Assembly: GCA_006247105.1 (NCBI GenBank) | Contig: CM016926.1 | Coordinates: forward strand, 434,001 to 498,000 | DNA from: Giardia muris | Lineage: Eukaryota > Fornicata > Diplomonadida > Hexamitidae | Reading direction: 5' to 3' | DNA length: 64,000 nucleotides | In this document: piece after piece, positions 11,401-19,600 of the stretch | Position numbering within the stretch: position 1 is the first letter of the stretch | Layout: each line of letters starts with the position of its first letter | Made by a program: the position numbers and the translations under genes | The notes under the pieces: model-generated | What the model was told of the DNA's origin: nothing | Seen by the model: the letters and a program-made list of their open reading frames with translations, nothing else | Database searches by the model: none

Positions 11401-11817
11401 GGGGATGCAATTGGCATGGCCATATTCTGCAGCCAGCATCAATGTGGTCCGGCCGTACTTACCCCTTATTCCAATCTCCCCTTCGAGATGAGCTACACAA
11501 TTGGCATGCCCCCGTCTTATAGCCTTCATCAGGGCTGTTTCACCATCCTTGTCCTTCTTCCCAATCTCATCCTTGAGTAGAGGAATACAAGCAGTGTGGC
11601 CATTCCAGGCTGCCAACATTAGGGCAGTCTGCCCCTTTTTGTCCTGTATCCCAATCTCCCTCTCAAGGAGTGGGATGCAATCAGAGTGACCTTTCTTTGC
11701 AGCCTGCATCAGGGCCGTCTCACCATTTCCATCCTTCTCTCCCAGATCTTCAAGATTAGCCTTCACAGCCTCAATCTCGCCCCTTTCGGCCGCCTTCATC
11801 AAGGCTGTGGGAGACAT
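8407..11817 (-). CDS. Ankyrin-repeat protein with tandem NEK-like kinase and pseudokinase domains, 1136 aa
   Basis: I place the start at ATG 11817 (MSPTALMKAAE), preceded by CCCAAAAAGATG; the frame is open 63 bp further only from a GTG. Residues 1 to about 610 are ankyrin-like repeats built on TALMxAA..GHxxCIPLL, with two DFTRVRxLL..EGxERIPPP linkers. Kinase 1 (about 620-890) has the glycine loop GKGTFG near residue 638, VAVKVV lysine, HRDLKPAN near 754 and an APE motif, but the DFG position reads GGF. Kinase 2 (about 900-1136) lacks the normal lysine motif, has LRS instead of HRD near 1010 and GGL instead of DFG, and is therefore a likely pseudokinase. Giardia has a greatly expanded NEK family in which most members are predicted inactive. 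The gene probably encodes a signalling scaffold. A 195-bp tract is shared with the next ankyrin gene. Confidence 0.88.
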   Translation of the reverse strand: MSPTALMKAAERGEIEAVKANLEDLGEKDGNGETALMQAAKKGHSDCIPLLEREIGIQDKKGQTALMLAAWNGHTACIPLLKDEIGKKDKDGETALMKAIRRGHANCVAHLEGEIGIRGKYGRTTLMLAAEYGHANCIPLLNRELGKQSRNGETALMRVAIKGHTSCVQPLLSEARKQLMEERKFTLNGNTFTFPPGTTALMLAAHYNRPEVVELLLPYEQGLKDSEGHTAKWHANSSSWRGDFTRVRQLLEDEGTERIPPPKEQPPLMVSAVTGDIEGIKQHLDHVGYRDSNGTTALMMAAGYGHSDCIPFLEREIGMRNNYGTTALMWAAITGHANCIPLLEKELGMQDKKGCTALMFAARNGKTDCVRPLLSEAGEQAKKKWTGPIPGTTALMIAAHENYPEIVELLLPYEQGLKDSEGHTAEWYANNSPREGDFTRVRRLLENEGSERIPPPSSGLTSQEHINKLTAENESLKKELSQPEEKTSSLENPPTRTEETLISSAIQGDLNTLRRHLDQAGQKDSSGMTALMHAASRGQTEVVRLLRPLEARLQDGRGWTALMHAVGGGHEECVGLLLLEQDIVNGEYEFPEDIATKSYEEADGERKVVYKKIVSLLEKKSQLPRLPKNLSEYHLTAVLGKGTFGVVYAGHGNDRNVAVKVVSLGGCSDKERELLRREAEILPSLDHPNIIRCLGTGENDIDDTYVIVTDLCCGDLRGEMNRRKKANSSYSDQEVWRVIREVADALTYLHEKRHVHRDLKPANILLSSDGRCVLGGFEVARTLGDSSRMKTTAGTPLYMAPEIHREEDYDKSVDVWALGVVAHELCTGELPFSTVPAILERGPPAIENRDGGLVDLIFRMLSKNPERRPTAREVLEEAEREDDTTPDTRAFPSLPESMKQHYSLKTSFKGRPNTFKAVDNKNKPCMIEVVPHPEGPSLLNSPTELKDLRHQNVLEYSCVTDDGKGRVFIVTAWHPSTLQDAMAQRLENEEIEQHLRQLALGLEYLHGKGIVLRSICPKSVLLSDDGECILGGLDCASFISDAPCKPMGEPLRRPPEMQQGRTTYRPSADIWALGLLAYELCTGRLPFTTEEQVARMDAPPPEERDQDLVTLVLRMLEKNPERRPTAQEVVRTLRRR
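10975..11169 (-). repeat. 195-bp tract, copy A, identical to 14943-15137
   Basis: By direct comparison the forward strand from CTTGATTCCCTCGATG to CATATGGGAG is the same base for base as 14943-15137. It encodes the linker module from EQGLKDSEGH through EGTERIPPP to SAVTGDIEGIK. Flanking bases diverge at once, as expected after recent gene conversion or a recent duplication. Confidence 0.85.
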
Positions 11818-12028
11818 CTTTTTGGGTATCAGACATCCACCTTCCTCACCATTCCGTTCTTCACCTGAGGACGCCCCCACCCCAGTCCCCTCAGAAGGGG
11901 CACGACGGGGCGTTCCCCACGTCCCTGCCTGAGAGGACCTCTCGGAACGGTCTCCCCGGGCGGACAGAGGCCCCGCGTCCGTTCACTCCTCCACAGCCCT
12001 ACTCGTGCCTCCAGGCCCGCGGGGATGA

Positions 12029-13140
12029 CTACCACCCCGCCCCAAGAGGAGCATCTCTCACCATCCCAGGTGGCGGATCCGTCCCCGACGACAGAGAGGT
12101 CTTGCAGAGACATGGGCCTCTCTGGCGGTCGAGCAGTGGGACGGTCCGATCGCCCCTGCACGTGCAGTCGTCTAAGCAGAAAAGAGGCCGGTCGACCCAG
12201 GGCCTCCCTGTACGTGCTTTGCTCGTTGAACTGGAGGTCTCCCCAGATCCCCTGGTCACGAGGACCTCTACAACGGACTGGCTGGCATCGTAGAGCTCCT
12301 CATCGTCCGTGTCGTGCGGCTCGATTACCTCGAAGTCCGAGGAGTCTGATATGGAGATATGGGTCTCCTCGGTCGATGGGGTCACGTTCCCGCTTGACTC
12401 TAGAATGTCGTGGGTCGAGAGCTCCCCTCTATCCATAGCTGGAGGTTGCTCTTCGGGGGATCTGCTCCTCAAATACAGAAGACTCAGAGGGCTCGAACGA
12501 CGAGGTGTCCGTGAAATCGATGAGGGGGGTGGAGAGGCGGGTTTCTGCTACGGACGATGGATCGATGAAAGACCCCCCTGTGCCAGAACTGTTGCAAAGG
12601 GCCAGGGGGTTAAGGTCCTCCTCCGTCAGATAGTGAAGGTTCCGGTACGGTAGAGCCGGTCGGGTGAAGGGGGGTAGAGAGTTCCTCCGAGAGAGGGGCA
12701 TCCGAAAGCGAAAGGAGGCGCATCAAAGAGATCTCTTACGGGATGGTTCAAGGAGGTCAAGGGTCGCGTCCTTATAGTCGGATAAGGGAGTAGCATGCTA
12801 AGGACGGGTGTGTTGTTGTGCTGGTGTACGCTGTGTTCTGTAACTGAACAAGCACTTTGAAGTTCCATGTCCCCCTGACGTTCCCAGCTGATGGTGGACC
12901 TCCCGATGCCACCACAGCCGGGAAGGAGGTAGAACGTGTCCTTCCACGAACCGACTGACACCCACTCCGTTCGACTCGGACGGTCTTCCCTGTGCATGAG
13001 GACCCGTCGTCGTGGATGCTGTCATCCCCGAGGATCCTCAGTGCATCGTGGACGACCAAGGAGGATACTGTCCATGGTGGCGTCGACCCGTGCACCTCAC
13101 GCTCCTCGAACAGGCTCCAGTTCGTGGCACGGCCCCACAA
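12029..13140 (-). pseudogene. Decayed coding region spread over several frames
   Basis: Four overlapping minus-strand frames follow one another: 13140-12772, 12997-12626, 12701-12429 and 12472-12029. Each contains a plausible protein-like stretch that hands over to the next frame. The last contains an acidic Ser/Asp-rich segment (SDSSDFEVIEPHDTDDEE) before turning into low-quality Arg/Pro-rich sequence. This looks like one old gene broken by at least three frameshifts. I do not recognise its family. The alternative is chance open frames in GC-rich DNA. The flanks 11881-12028 and 13141-13493 are GC-rich and hold nothing that I can assign. Confidence 0.4.
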
Positions 13141-13493
13141 GCTGGAAGGCGTGAACTCCGGACACCCACTTCCGTCACGAGTCCGGAGCAGTGAGCAGCC
13201 GGCATTGGCTCACACAGCCATGCACGACCTGGTGCCCTTCCCCGCTCTCCATCCATGCCCTCAGGCAGATCTGAGGAGGCCGGCCCTCCCTCATGGAGAC
13301 GGGTTGAGATCAACCGGGGCTCATGGTCGTCCTCTCGTCCCCTCCCGTGATCCCGTTCACTCCTCTTGATCGAAGGACGAAGACCGGGGCACTGGACGAT
13401 GACTGTTGATCCCGGAGGCCCATAGGAGGACCGACGGGGACTCCTTCATCCGGCCGGGCCTTCCGACCTCCTGCCCCTGCCTCCGGACGCAGG
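13141..13493. other. Intergenic, GC-rich, nothing recognised
   Basis: This stretch lies 3' of the ankyrin/coiled-coil gene. Several short frames overlap on both strands, but all are Arg/Pro/Ser-rich shadow-like translations without motifs. No RNA gene or repeat was seen. Confidence 0.5.
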
Positions 13494-15515
13494 TCATCCA
13501 GTGGGCGTTCCAAGGCCCTGGGGGTGGTTGGTGAGCCTGCCCCCGACAGCAGCGAGGTTCTGGAGGAGGATCCTCTTCTCCTCCTCCACCTCCTCGAGGC
13601 GTCTCCGAAGGTCTTTCATATCATGGCTCTCGGTCCTCAATTGGGCAACCTCCTTCTCGAGGACGAGGTTCTGGGCCTTCTGGTCTGCAAGTGCTCTCTT
13701 GAGGTCCTCAGTGGTCTTGGAGAGCTGCTCCTGAAGGGTCCCCTTCTCGGTGGTGAGGGAGTTGATGAGGGCTCGATTCTGGTCAGAGGCCTTTCGAAGG
13801 TCCTCGTTCATCTCCGCATGCCTCTTGGACTCATTGATAGTATTGTCGAGCTGCTGTTTGAGAGAGGAGACTTCTGCAGTTAGCTGATCGATCTGAGCCC
13901 TGTCCCGTCGTTCCCTGTCCTCAAACTGTTTGTGGAGGGCGTCATTCTCTTCGTTGGCCTTCTGGAGTTGTTGTTTGAGGAAGGAAACTTCCCGATTCAG
14001 TTGGGATAGCTCCTTCCTTGTCTCCTCTAGGGTATTCTTGGAAGAGGAGAGATCATTCTTGAGGGAGTCGTTCTCAGTGGTGAGTTCGTTGATGCATCTT
14101 CGTAGTCTGAGTAGTTCAGGATCCGGTGGAGGAAGTCGTTCCGTGCCTTCGCTCTCAAGGAGCTGACGGACACGGGTGAAGTCGCCTTCCCAGGGACTGT
14201 TGTTCGCGTACCAATTGGCCGTGTTACCTTCAGAGTCTTTCATTCCCTGTTCATAGGGGAGGAGAAGCTCGACAACTTCGGGGTGGTTCTTGTGAGCTGC
14301 TATCATGAGAGCCGTGGTTCCGGAAGGGAAGGTAAGTTTGGTGTCATTCAAGGTGGTTACCCGTTCCTTCGTCGTTTGCTTCCCCGCTTCAGAGAGAAGA
14401 AGGCGGGCGCAGTCTGTCTTTCCATTACGGGCGGCTAGCATCAACGCGGTCCATCCCCTTTTGTTCTGCATTCCGACCTCTTCTTCGAGGAGGGGAATGC
14501 AATCAGAGCGGCCATTCTTTGCAGCAAACATCAGAGCTGTCGTGCCAATCTTATTCTTCTTCCCAACCTCTTCCTTGAGTAAAGGGACGCAGTCCGCCTT
14601 GCCAGTAAGGGCGGCCTTCATCAATGCAGTTTGTCCAATGTTGCACTGCATCCCAATCTCTTTCTTAAGGAGGGGGATGCAATCGGAGTGCCCGTTGGAG
14701 GCGGCCAGCATTAATGCGGTCCAGCCGTTGTCTTTCTGTTTTCCTGCTTCATTCATAAGGAGAGGAATGCACTTGGTGCGACCATTAATTGCGGCCCTCA
14801 TCAATGCGGTCGTGCCATAGTTATTCCGCATCCCAATTTCCCTTTCTAGAAAGGGGATGCAATTGGAGTGGCCATATTTTGCTGCCATCATCAATGCCGT
14901 CGTCCCGGTCGGATCCTGATATCCGACACGATCCAGGTGTTTCTTGATTCCCTCGATGTCTCCAGTGACTGCAGATACCATAAGCGGTGGTTGCTCTTTC
15001 GGTGGAGGGATCCGTTCCGTGCCCTCATCCTCGAGGAGCTGACGGACTCGGGTAAAGTCTCCTCTCCATGAACTGCTATTCGCGTGCCATTTGGCCGTGT
15101 GACCTTCAGAATCCTTCAGGCCCTGTTCATATGGGAGAAGGAGTTGGACAATCTTGGGGTGGTTGAAGTAGGCTGCCATCATGAGAGCGGTCGTTCCGGG
15201 AGGGAAGGGAACTGTTTTGCCATTCAAGGTGATCTTGAATTCCTTCGTTGACTGCTTCCCGGCCTCACATAGGAGGAGCCGGACGGAGTCTGTCTTGCCA
15301 TAGTAAGCAGCCCACATCAGTGCGGTCCCTCCCCAGTTGTTCTGCATCCCAATCTCCTTCTCGAGGAGGGGGATGCAATTGGCATGGCCTCCTCTTACTG
15401 CCCACATCAGGGCCGTCCATCCATATCCATCCTTCCTCCCGACCTGATTGAGGTTCCTTTTCACGCCTTTGAGGTCGTCATACCTGGCCGCCCTCATCAA
15501 ACCCGTGATGGACAT
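13494..15515 (-). CDS. Ankyrin-repeat protein with C-terminal coiled coil, 673 aa
   Basis: ATG 15515 (MSITGLMRAAR) follows GCTCAAAAATG, the same start context as its paralogue at 19957. Residues 1 to about 480 are ankyrin-like repeats with a 30-residue period (TALM..AA..GH..CIPLL..E.GMQ..), interrupted by two linker units ending EGTERIPPP and EGTERLPPP. From about residue 485 to 660 the protein becomes a long heptad-like coiled coil (INELTTEND, SLKQQL, LRRRLEEVEEEKR), suited to dimerisation or a cytoskeletal anchor. It has no kinase or RING end, unlike its neighbours. Proteins of this type are annotated as 'protein 21.1' in Giardia. It shares a 195-bp identical tract with the gene at 8407-11817, a 130-bp identical tract with the gene at 16637-19957, and its 5' flank with the latter. 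Confidence 0.88.
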   Translation of the reverse strand: MSITGLMRAARYDDLKGVKRNLNQVGRKDGYGWTALMWAVRGGHANCIPLLEKEIGMQNNWGGTALMWAAYYGKTDSVRLLLCEAGKQSTKEFKITLNGKTVPFPPGTTALMMAAYFNHPKIVQLLLPYEQGLKDSEGHTAKWHANSSSWRGDFTRVRQLLEDEGTERIPPPKEQPPLMVSAVTGDIEGIKKHLDRVGYQDPTGTTALMMAAKYGHSNCIPFLEREIGMRNNYGTTALMRAAINGRTKCIPLLMNEAGKQKDNGWTALMLAASNGHSDCIPLLKKEIGMQCNIGQTALMKAALTGKADCVPLLKEEVGKKNKIGTTALMFAAKNGRSDCIPLLEEEVGMQNKRGWTALMLAARNGKTDCARLLLSEAGKQTTKERVTTLNDTKLTFPSGTTALMIAAHKNHPEVVELLLPYEQGMKDSEGNTANWYANNSPWEGDFTRVRQLLESEGTERLPPPDPELLRLRRCINELTTENDSLKNDLSSSKNTLEETRKELSQLNREVSFLKQQLQKANEENDALHKQFEDRERRDRAQIDQLTAEVSSLKQQLDNTINESKRHAEMNEDLRKASDQNRALINSLTTEKGTLQEQLSKTTEDLKRALADQKAQNLVLEKEVAQLRTESHDMKDLRRRLEEVEEEKRILLQNLAAVGGRLTNHPQGLGTPTG
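14943..15137 (-). repeat. 195-bp tract, copy B, identical to 10975-11169
   Basis: This is the partner of the tract in the ankyrin-kinase gene, lying in the same reading frame of the ankyrin/coiled-coil gene. Synonymous sites are identical too, although the surrounding repeats have diverged at many third positions. Confidence 0.85.
15211..15340 (-). repeat. 130-bp tract, copy A, identical to 18063-18192
   Basis: The stretch from ACTGTTTTGCC to CCCCAGTTGT matches 18063-18192 exactly and continues after one mismatch through the next codons. It encodes GKTDSVRLLLCEAGKQSTKE and the adjacent LNGKTV strand in both ankyrin genes. Confidence 0.82.
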
Positions 15516-15660
15516 TTTTGAGCATCAAACATCCCCTTCACCAGCCTTCCACTGATGCTCCCCCCTCCCATACCATCTGACACTCTGGGCATCTAACCAC
15601 TACCAACGGCCTGCCCCGAGGACGGAAGGTCCACGGCTCTCCTCGGGGCGCTCGTTGAGG
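15516..15660 (-). repeat. Duplicated 5' flank of ankyrin genes, copy 1
   Basis: The DNA upstream of ATG 15515 matches that upstream of ATG 19957 over about 130 bp: the A5 run at the ATG, then CTTCACCAGCCTTCCACTGATGCTCC, then an ACTCTGGGCATC block and CTCTCCTCGGGG. The flank of the third ankyrin gene (11818-11870) resembles only the first 40 bp. The duplicated segment presumably contains the promoter. Homology stops near 15655, where the surface-protein relic begins. Confidence 0.75.
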
Positions 15661-16120
15661 CCTCCTCGCCCCCACAAGCCAGCCCGATCGCATCCATAAC
15701 CCCTGGAAGCCGTTGAGGCAGGTCGTGCAGACGTCCTTGCTGTCTGGACGGGATACACAGTTGGAGAGGACGCACTTCGTACAGGCGACGGGAGAAGAGA
15801 AGGGAGAGCGATGGCCCTCGAGGCACTCCGAGCAGCCGCTGGAGTCGCACGTCTTGCAGCCGTCCTCGCAGGTGTCAGCATCGGTCACCAGGAGGCAGTG
15901 CTGGAGGGAGGACTGGATGCATTCTGACTTGTCCTGGTCCGGGAGGAAGCCCGTCCTGCACGCATTGCACTTAGGCTTGTTGGTGGCGGGGGAGGTGCAG
16001 GTCTTGCAGTTGGGAACCCCGTTCGTCTCGTCGTCGCAGGTGTAGAGGCCTGAGGGGCTGGACTCGCTCCCCTTCAAGAAGATACCTGCCGTAGTATCAG
16101 ATCTCGTCGTGCAGAGGTCT
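15661..16120 (-). pseudogene. Fragment of a cysteine-rich variant-surface-protein-like gene
   Basis: The minus-strand frame between about 16110 and 15661 encodes a segment rich in CxxC pairs, such as CKTC, CNAC, CKTC, CSEC, CTKC and CTTC, with the spacing typical of Giardia VSP/high-cysteine membrane proteins. There is no signal peptide, no membrane anchor and no ATG. An in-frame TGA lies just upstream near 16150, and the 3' side runs straight into the duplicated ankyrin 5' flank, where the translation loses its Cys pattern. In intact VSPs the Cys-rich domain is followed by a transmembrane helix and a CRGKA tail, neither of which is present. I read it as a truncated, non-functional relic. Confidence 0.7.
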
Positions 16121-16636
16121 GGCAGCCTCACAATCAATCCAGGCCTCTCTCAGGACTCCTCAACCGGGGTATCCTCACAAGCCCGGGCAGGAAGAGGATG
16201 TCTGGGAGGGCCCGGAGATGCGTCCCGGCTGGTCAGAGAGGAGTGGCCTAACTATTCCATCCTCCTTCACCATCTGTGCGAGGATCCCCGTGTCTCCAGT
16301 CATCATCTTCCGTGTTGTGATGCTCGACGTCTCATTGGTCGTCCTCGTATCGATACTCCAGGCCAGGCATCCATCCTCCTCCCACATCCGCTCTGATTGG
16401 CTCTTGCATCTGCAGGACTCAGGGACTTGCACGGAAGGCCAGATCGTGGAGTATGCTGACGATACTGTTCACTTCTCCGTGACCTGTGAGGGCCTGATCT
16501 CCCGCCTTACGACCAGTACTAGAGGATGGTGGGACGCAATTCGGAGGCCTCCATCCTCGGGGAGGTGAGAGTGTCCAGTCAGGCACCCCACGCACTTCGT
16601 TGATGTCGAAGACAGTGGATGTAAGATATGAGAGTC
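16121..16636. other. Intergenic between surface-protein relic and ankyrin-RING gene
   Basis: A short minus-strand frame (16432-16175, 85 codons) is present but has no recognisable motif; it could be more of the decayed surface-protein gene. From about 16530 onwards the DNA is the 3' flank of the ankyrin-RING gene and is duplicated at 21160-21260. No RNA gene was recognised. Confidence 0.5.
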
Positions 16637-19600
16637 CTAGAGGTACACCTTGACGGTGCTCTCGACGGGAGTCCTGCAGAGCGGGCACCTCCCGTTCCTG
16701 GTCTGCTCTGCACAAGTGGAGCAGACGCAGATGTGGTTGCAGGGCTGGAGGAGCGTGTCCTTCGGGTTCGTGAGGCAGATGACACAGGTCATCCCCTCTG
16801 GAAGACTCCTGGACGAGGAGAGCTCCCTGACGCCTCTCCGGTTGGCTGCTCCAGGGGTCGGGGGAGGGATCCGTTCCAAGCCCTCGTACTCGAGGAGCTC
16901 GTGGATTTGGGAGTAGTGGCCTCTCAACGCCTTCCCATTGTAGGCGTACCACTTAGCTGCGTGTTCCTCGGAGTTCCTCATCCCTTGCTCGTATGGGAGA
17001 AGGAGCTTGACGACATCGGGATGGTTGAAGTAGGCTGCGATCATGAGAGCCGTCATTCCGGAAGGGAAGCTATCCCATTCCTTCGTTGTCTGCTTCCCGG
17101 CCTCAGGAAGGAGAATCTGGGCGCAGTCCATCTTTCCGTTGGAGGCCACCAACATCAAAGCAGTTCGTCCGTCGTTGTCTCGCATCCCAATCTCCCTCTC
17201 GAGGATGGAGATGCAGTTGGAGTGGCCAACCATTGCGGCCTTCATCAGAGCTGTCATTCCATTCGAGTCCTGATAGCCCGCATGGCTCACGTACTTCCTA
17301 ACACCCTCGACGTCCCCCTTCATGGCGAAGAATGATAGGATCAGCGCCTCCTTCGGGGGCGGGGAGAGACGATTTGTGTCCTCGTTCTTGAGGAGCTGAC
17401 GGACCTGGCTGAAGTCCTTCTCCTCTGAGCTGTTGTCCGCGTACCACTTGGCTGTGCGACCCTTGGAGTCCCTCAGCCCCTGTTCGTAGGGAAGAAGGAG
17501 CTTGACGACTTCAGGATGGTTCCGACGGGCTGCGATCATGAGAGCCGTCGTTCCGGGGAAGAAGCTACCCAGTTTGCTCGTCGTCTGCTTCCCCGCCTCG
17601 GAGAGAAGGACCTTAACACAGTCTGCATTACCGTTGTATGCAGCCAGCATCAAGGCCGTCCACCCGTCGTTGTTCCGCATCTCGATCTCTCTCTCAAGTA
17701 GGGGGATGCAGTTGACTCGGCCCTTCTCCGCGGCCAGCATCAGGGCCGTCTTTCCCGTCGGGTCTTGATATCTTGTATGGCTCAGATTCCTCCTGACTCC
17801 CTCAACATCTCCTGTCATGGCAGAGGCTAGGAGCATCAGTGCTTCCTTCGGTGGTGGAGGGAGGCGAATTGTCCCTTCGTTTTCAAGAAGCTCGCGAACA
17901 CGGGCGAAGTCTCCTCCCCAGGAACTGTTGTTCGCATACCAATTGGCAGTGTGACCTTCAGAATCCTTCAGTCCCTGTTCGCATGGAAGAAGGAGCTCAA
18001 CAACCTCGGGGTAGTTGAAGTAGGCTGCGAGCATGAGAGCAGTCGTTCCGGGAAGGAAGGTGACTGTTTTGCCATTCAAGGTGATCTTGAATTCCTTCGT
18101 TGACTGCTTCCCGGCCTCACATAGGAGGAGCCGGACGGAGTCTGTCTTGCCATAGTAAGCAGCCCACATCAGTGCGGTCCCTCCCCAGTTGTCCTGCATC
18201 CCAATCTCCTTCTCGAGGAGGGGGATGAAGCCAGTGCGGCCATTTCTTGCGGCTAGCATCAGGGCTGTCATTCCATTCAGATCCTGGTAGCCCGTGTAGC
18301 TCACATACTTCCTAACTCCCTTGATGTCTCCGGCCGTCACATAAATATGGAGCAATATCGATTCTTTTGGCGGGGGAGGAGCACGTTTTGTCCCTTCGTT
18401 CTCGAGGAGCTCATTGACTCGGGTGAAGTCTCCTCCCCTTGCACTGCTGTTCGCATGCCATTGAGCATTGTGACCTTTAGAGTCTTCCAAACCCTGCTCG
18501 TAGGGGAGGAGAAGCTCAACGATATCGGGATGGTTCCGACGAGCTGCCATCATGAGAGCTGTCGTTCCGGGAGGGAAGCCATACCGTTCCTCTGTCGTTT
18601 GCTTCCCCGCCTCTGAAAGGAGGAGCCGGACGCAGGCTGTGTGACCTTCGGAGGCGGCATGCATCAGGGCTGTCGTCCCAGTCGAGTCCTGATAACCTGA
18701 GTGACTCAGATTCTTTCTAACTCCCTCGACGTCTCCCGTCATTACGGACCTCAAGAAGAGTAGTAGCCCATTGGGAGGCGGGGGGATTCGTTCTGTCCCT
18801 TCGTTCTCAAGGAGCTCATTGACTCTGGTGAAGTCGCCTCCCCACGATACCCCATTGTTCGCATGCCATTGAGCATTGTGACCTTTGGAGTCCTTCAGTC
18901 CCTGTTCGTAGGGGAGGAGAAGCTCAACAACCTCGGGGTGGTTGTAGTAGACCGCCATCATGAGAGCGGTTGTCCCGGGAGGATAAGCGTTAAAAAAGTC
19001 AGTCCATTCCTTCGTTGTTTGCTTCCCTGCCTCTGAGAGGAGGTGTCGAATACAGTCTGTCTTGCCATAAAAGGCAGCAAACATCAAGGCAGTCCACCCA
19101 GAGCTGTCCTGCTTCCCAATCTCCTTCTCGAGGAGGGGGATGCACTTGGTCTGGCCGCATTCTGCAGCCTTCATTAATGCCGTCTGACCAGAGTTGTTTT
19201 TCTTCTCAACCTCTTCCTTGAGGAGGGGTATACAATTGGAGTGTCCGTTGTAGGCGGCATGCATCAAAGCTGTCCATCCCCCTTTGTCCTGCATCCCGGC
19301 CTCTTCTTCGAGGAGGAGGATGCACTCGGCGTAACCTTTCTCTGCTGCCAACATCAGAGCTGTCATTCCATTCGAATCCTGATAACCCGCATGGCTCACA
19401 TACTTCCTAACTCCCTCGACATCTCCAGCTACTGTGCAAATATGAAGGAATACAGATTCTTTTGGTGGAGGAGGAGCACGTTTTGAACCCTCATTCTTGA
19501 GGAGCTTGCGGACTCGGGTGAAGTTGCCTCCCCATGAGCTGTTATTTGCATGCCATTGAGCACTATGACCTTTGGAATCCTTAAGTCCCTGTTCATGTGG

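Noticed and set aside
12029..12701. The 147- and 90-codon minus-strand frames as two separate small genes
   Set aside because: Neither has a supported ATG context; they overlap and look like consecutive pieces of one broken frame.
14575..14585. CCTTTACTCAA on the minus strand, identical to the Giardia ncRNA 3'-processing motif
   Set aside because: It lies in the reading frame of an ankyrin repeat (PLLKEE), and sister repeats carry close variants at the same codons. No RNA fold or box element was seen upstream.
15538..16137. The whole 199-codon frame as a functional cysteine-rich protein
   Set aside because: There is no ATG, signal peptide or membrane anchor, and the last 45 codons are the duplicated ankyrin flank read in a meaningless frame.
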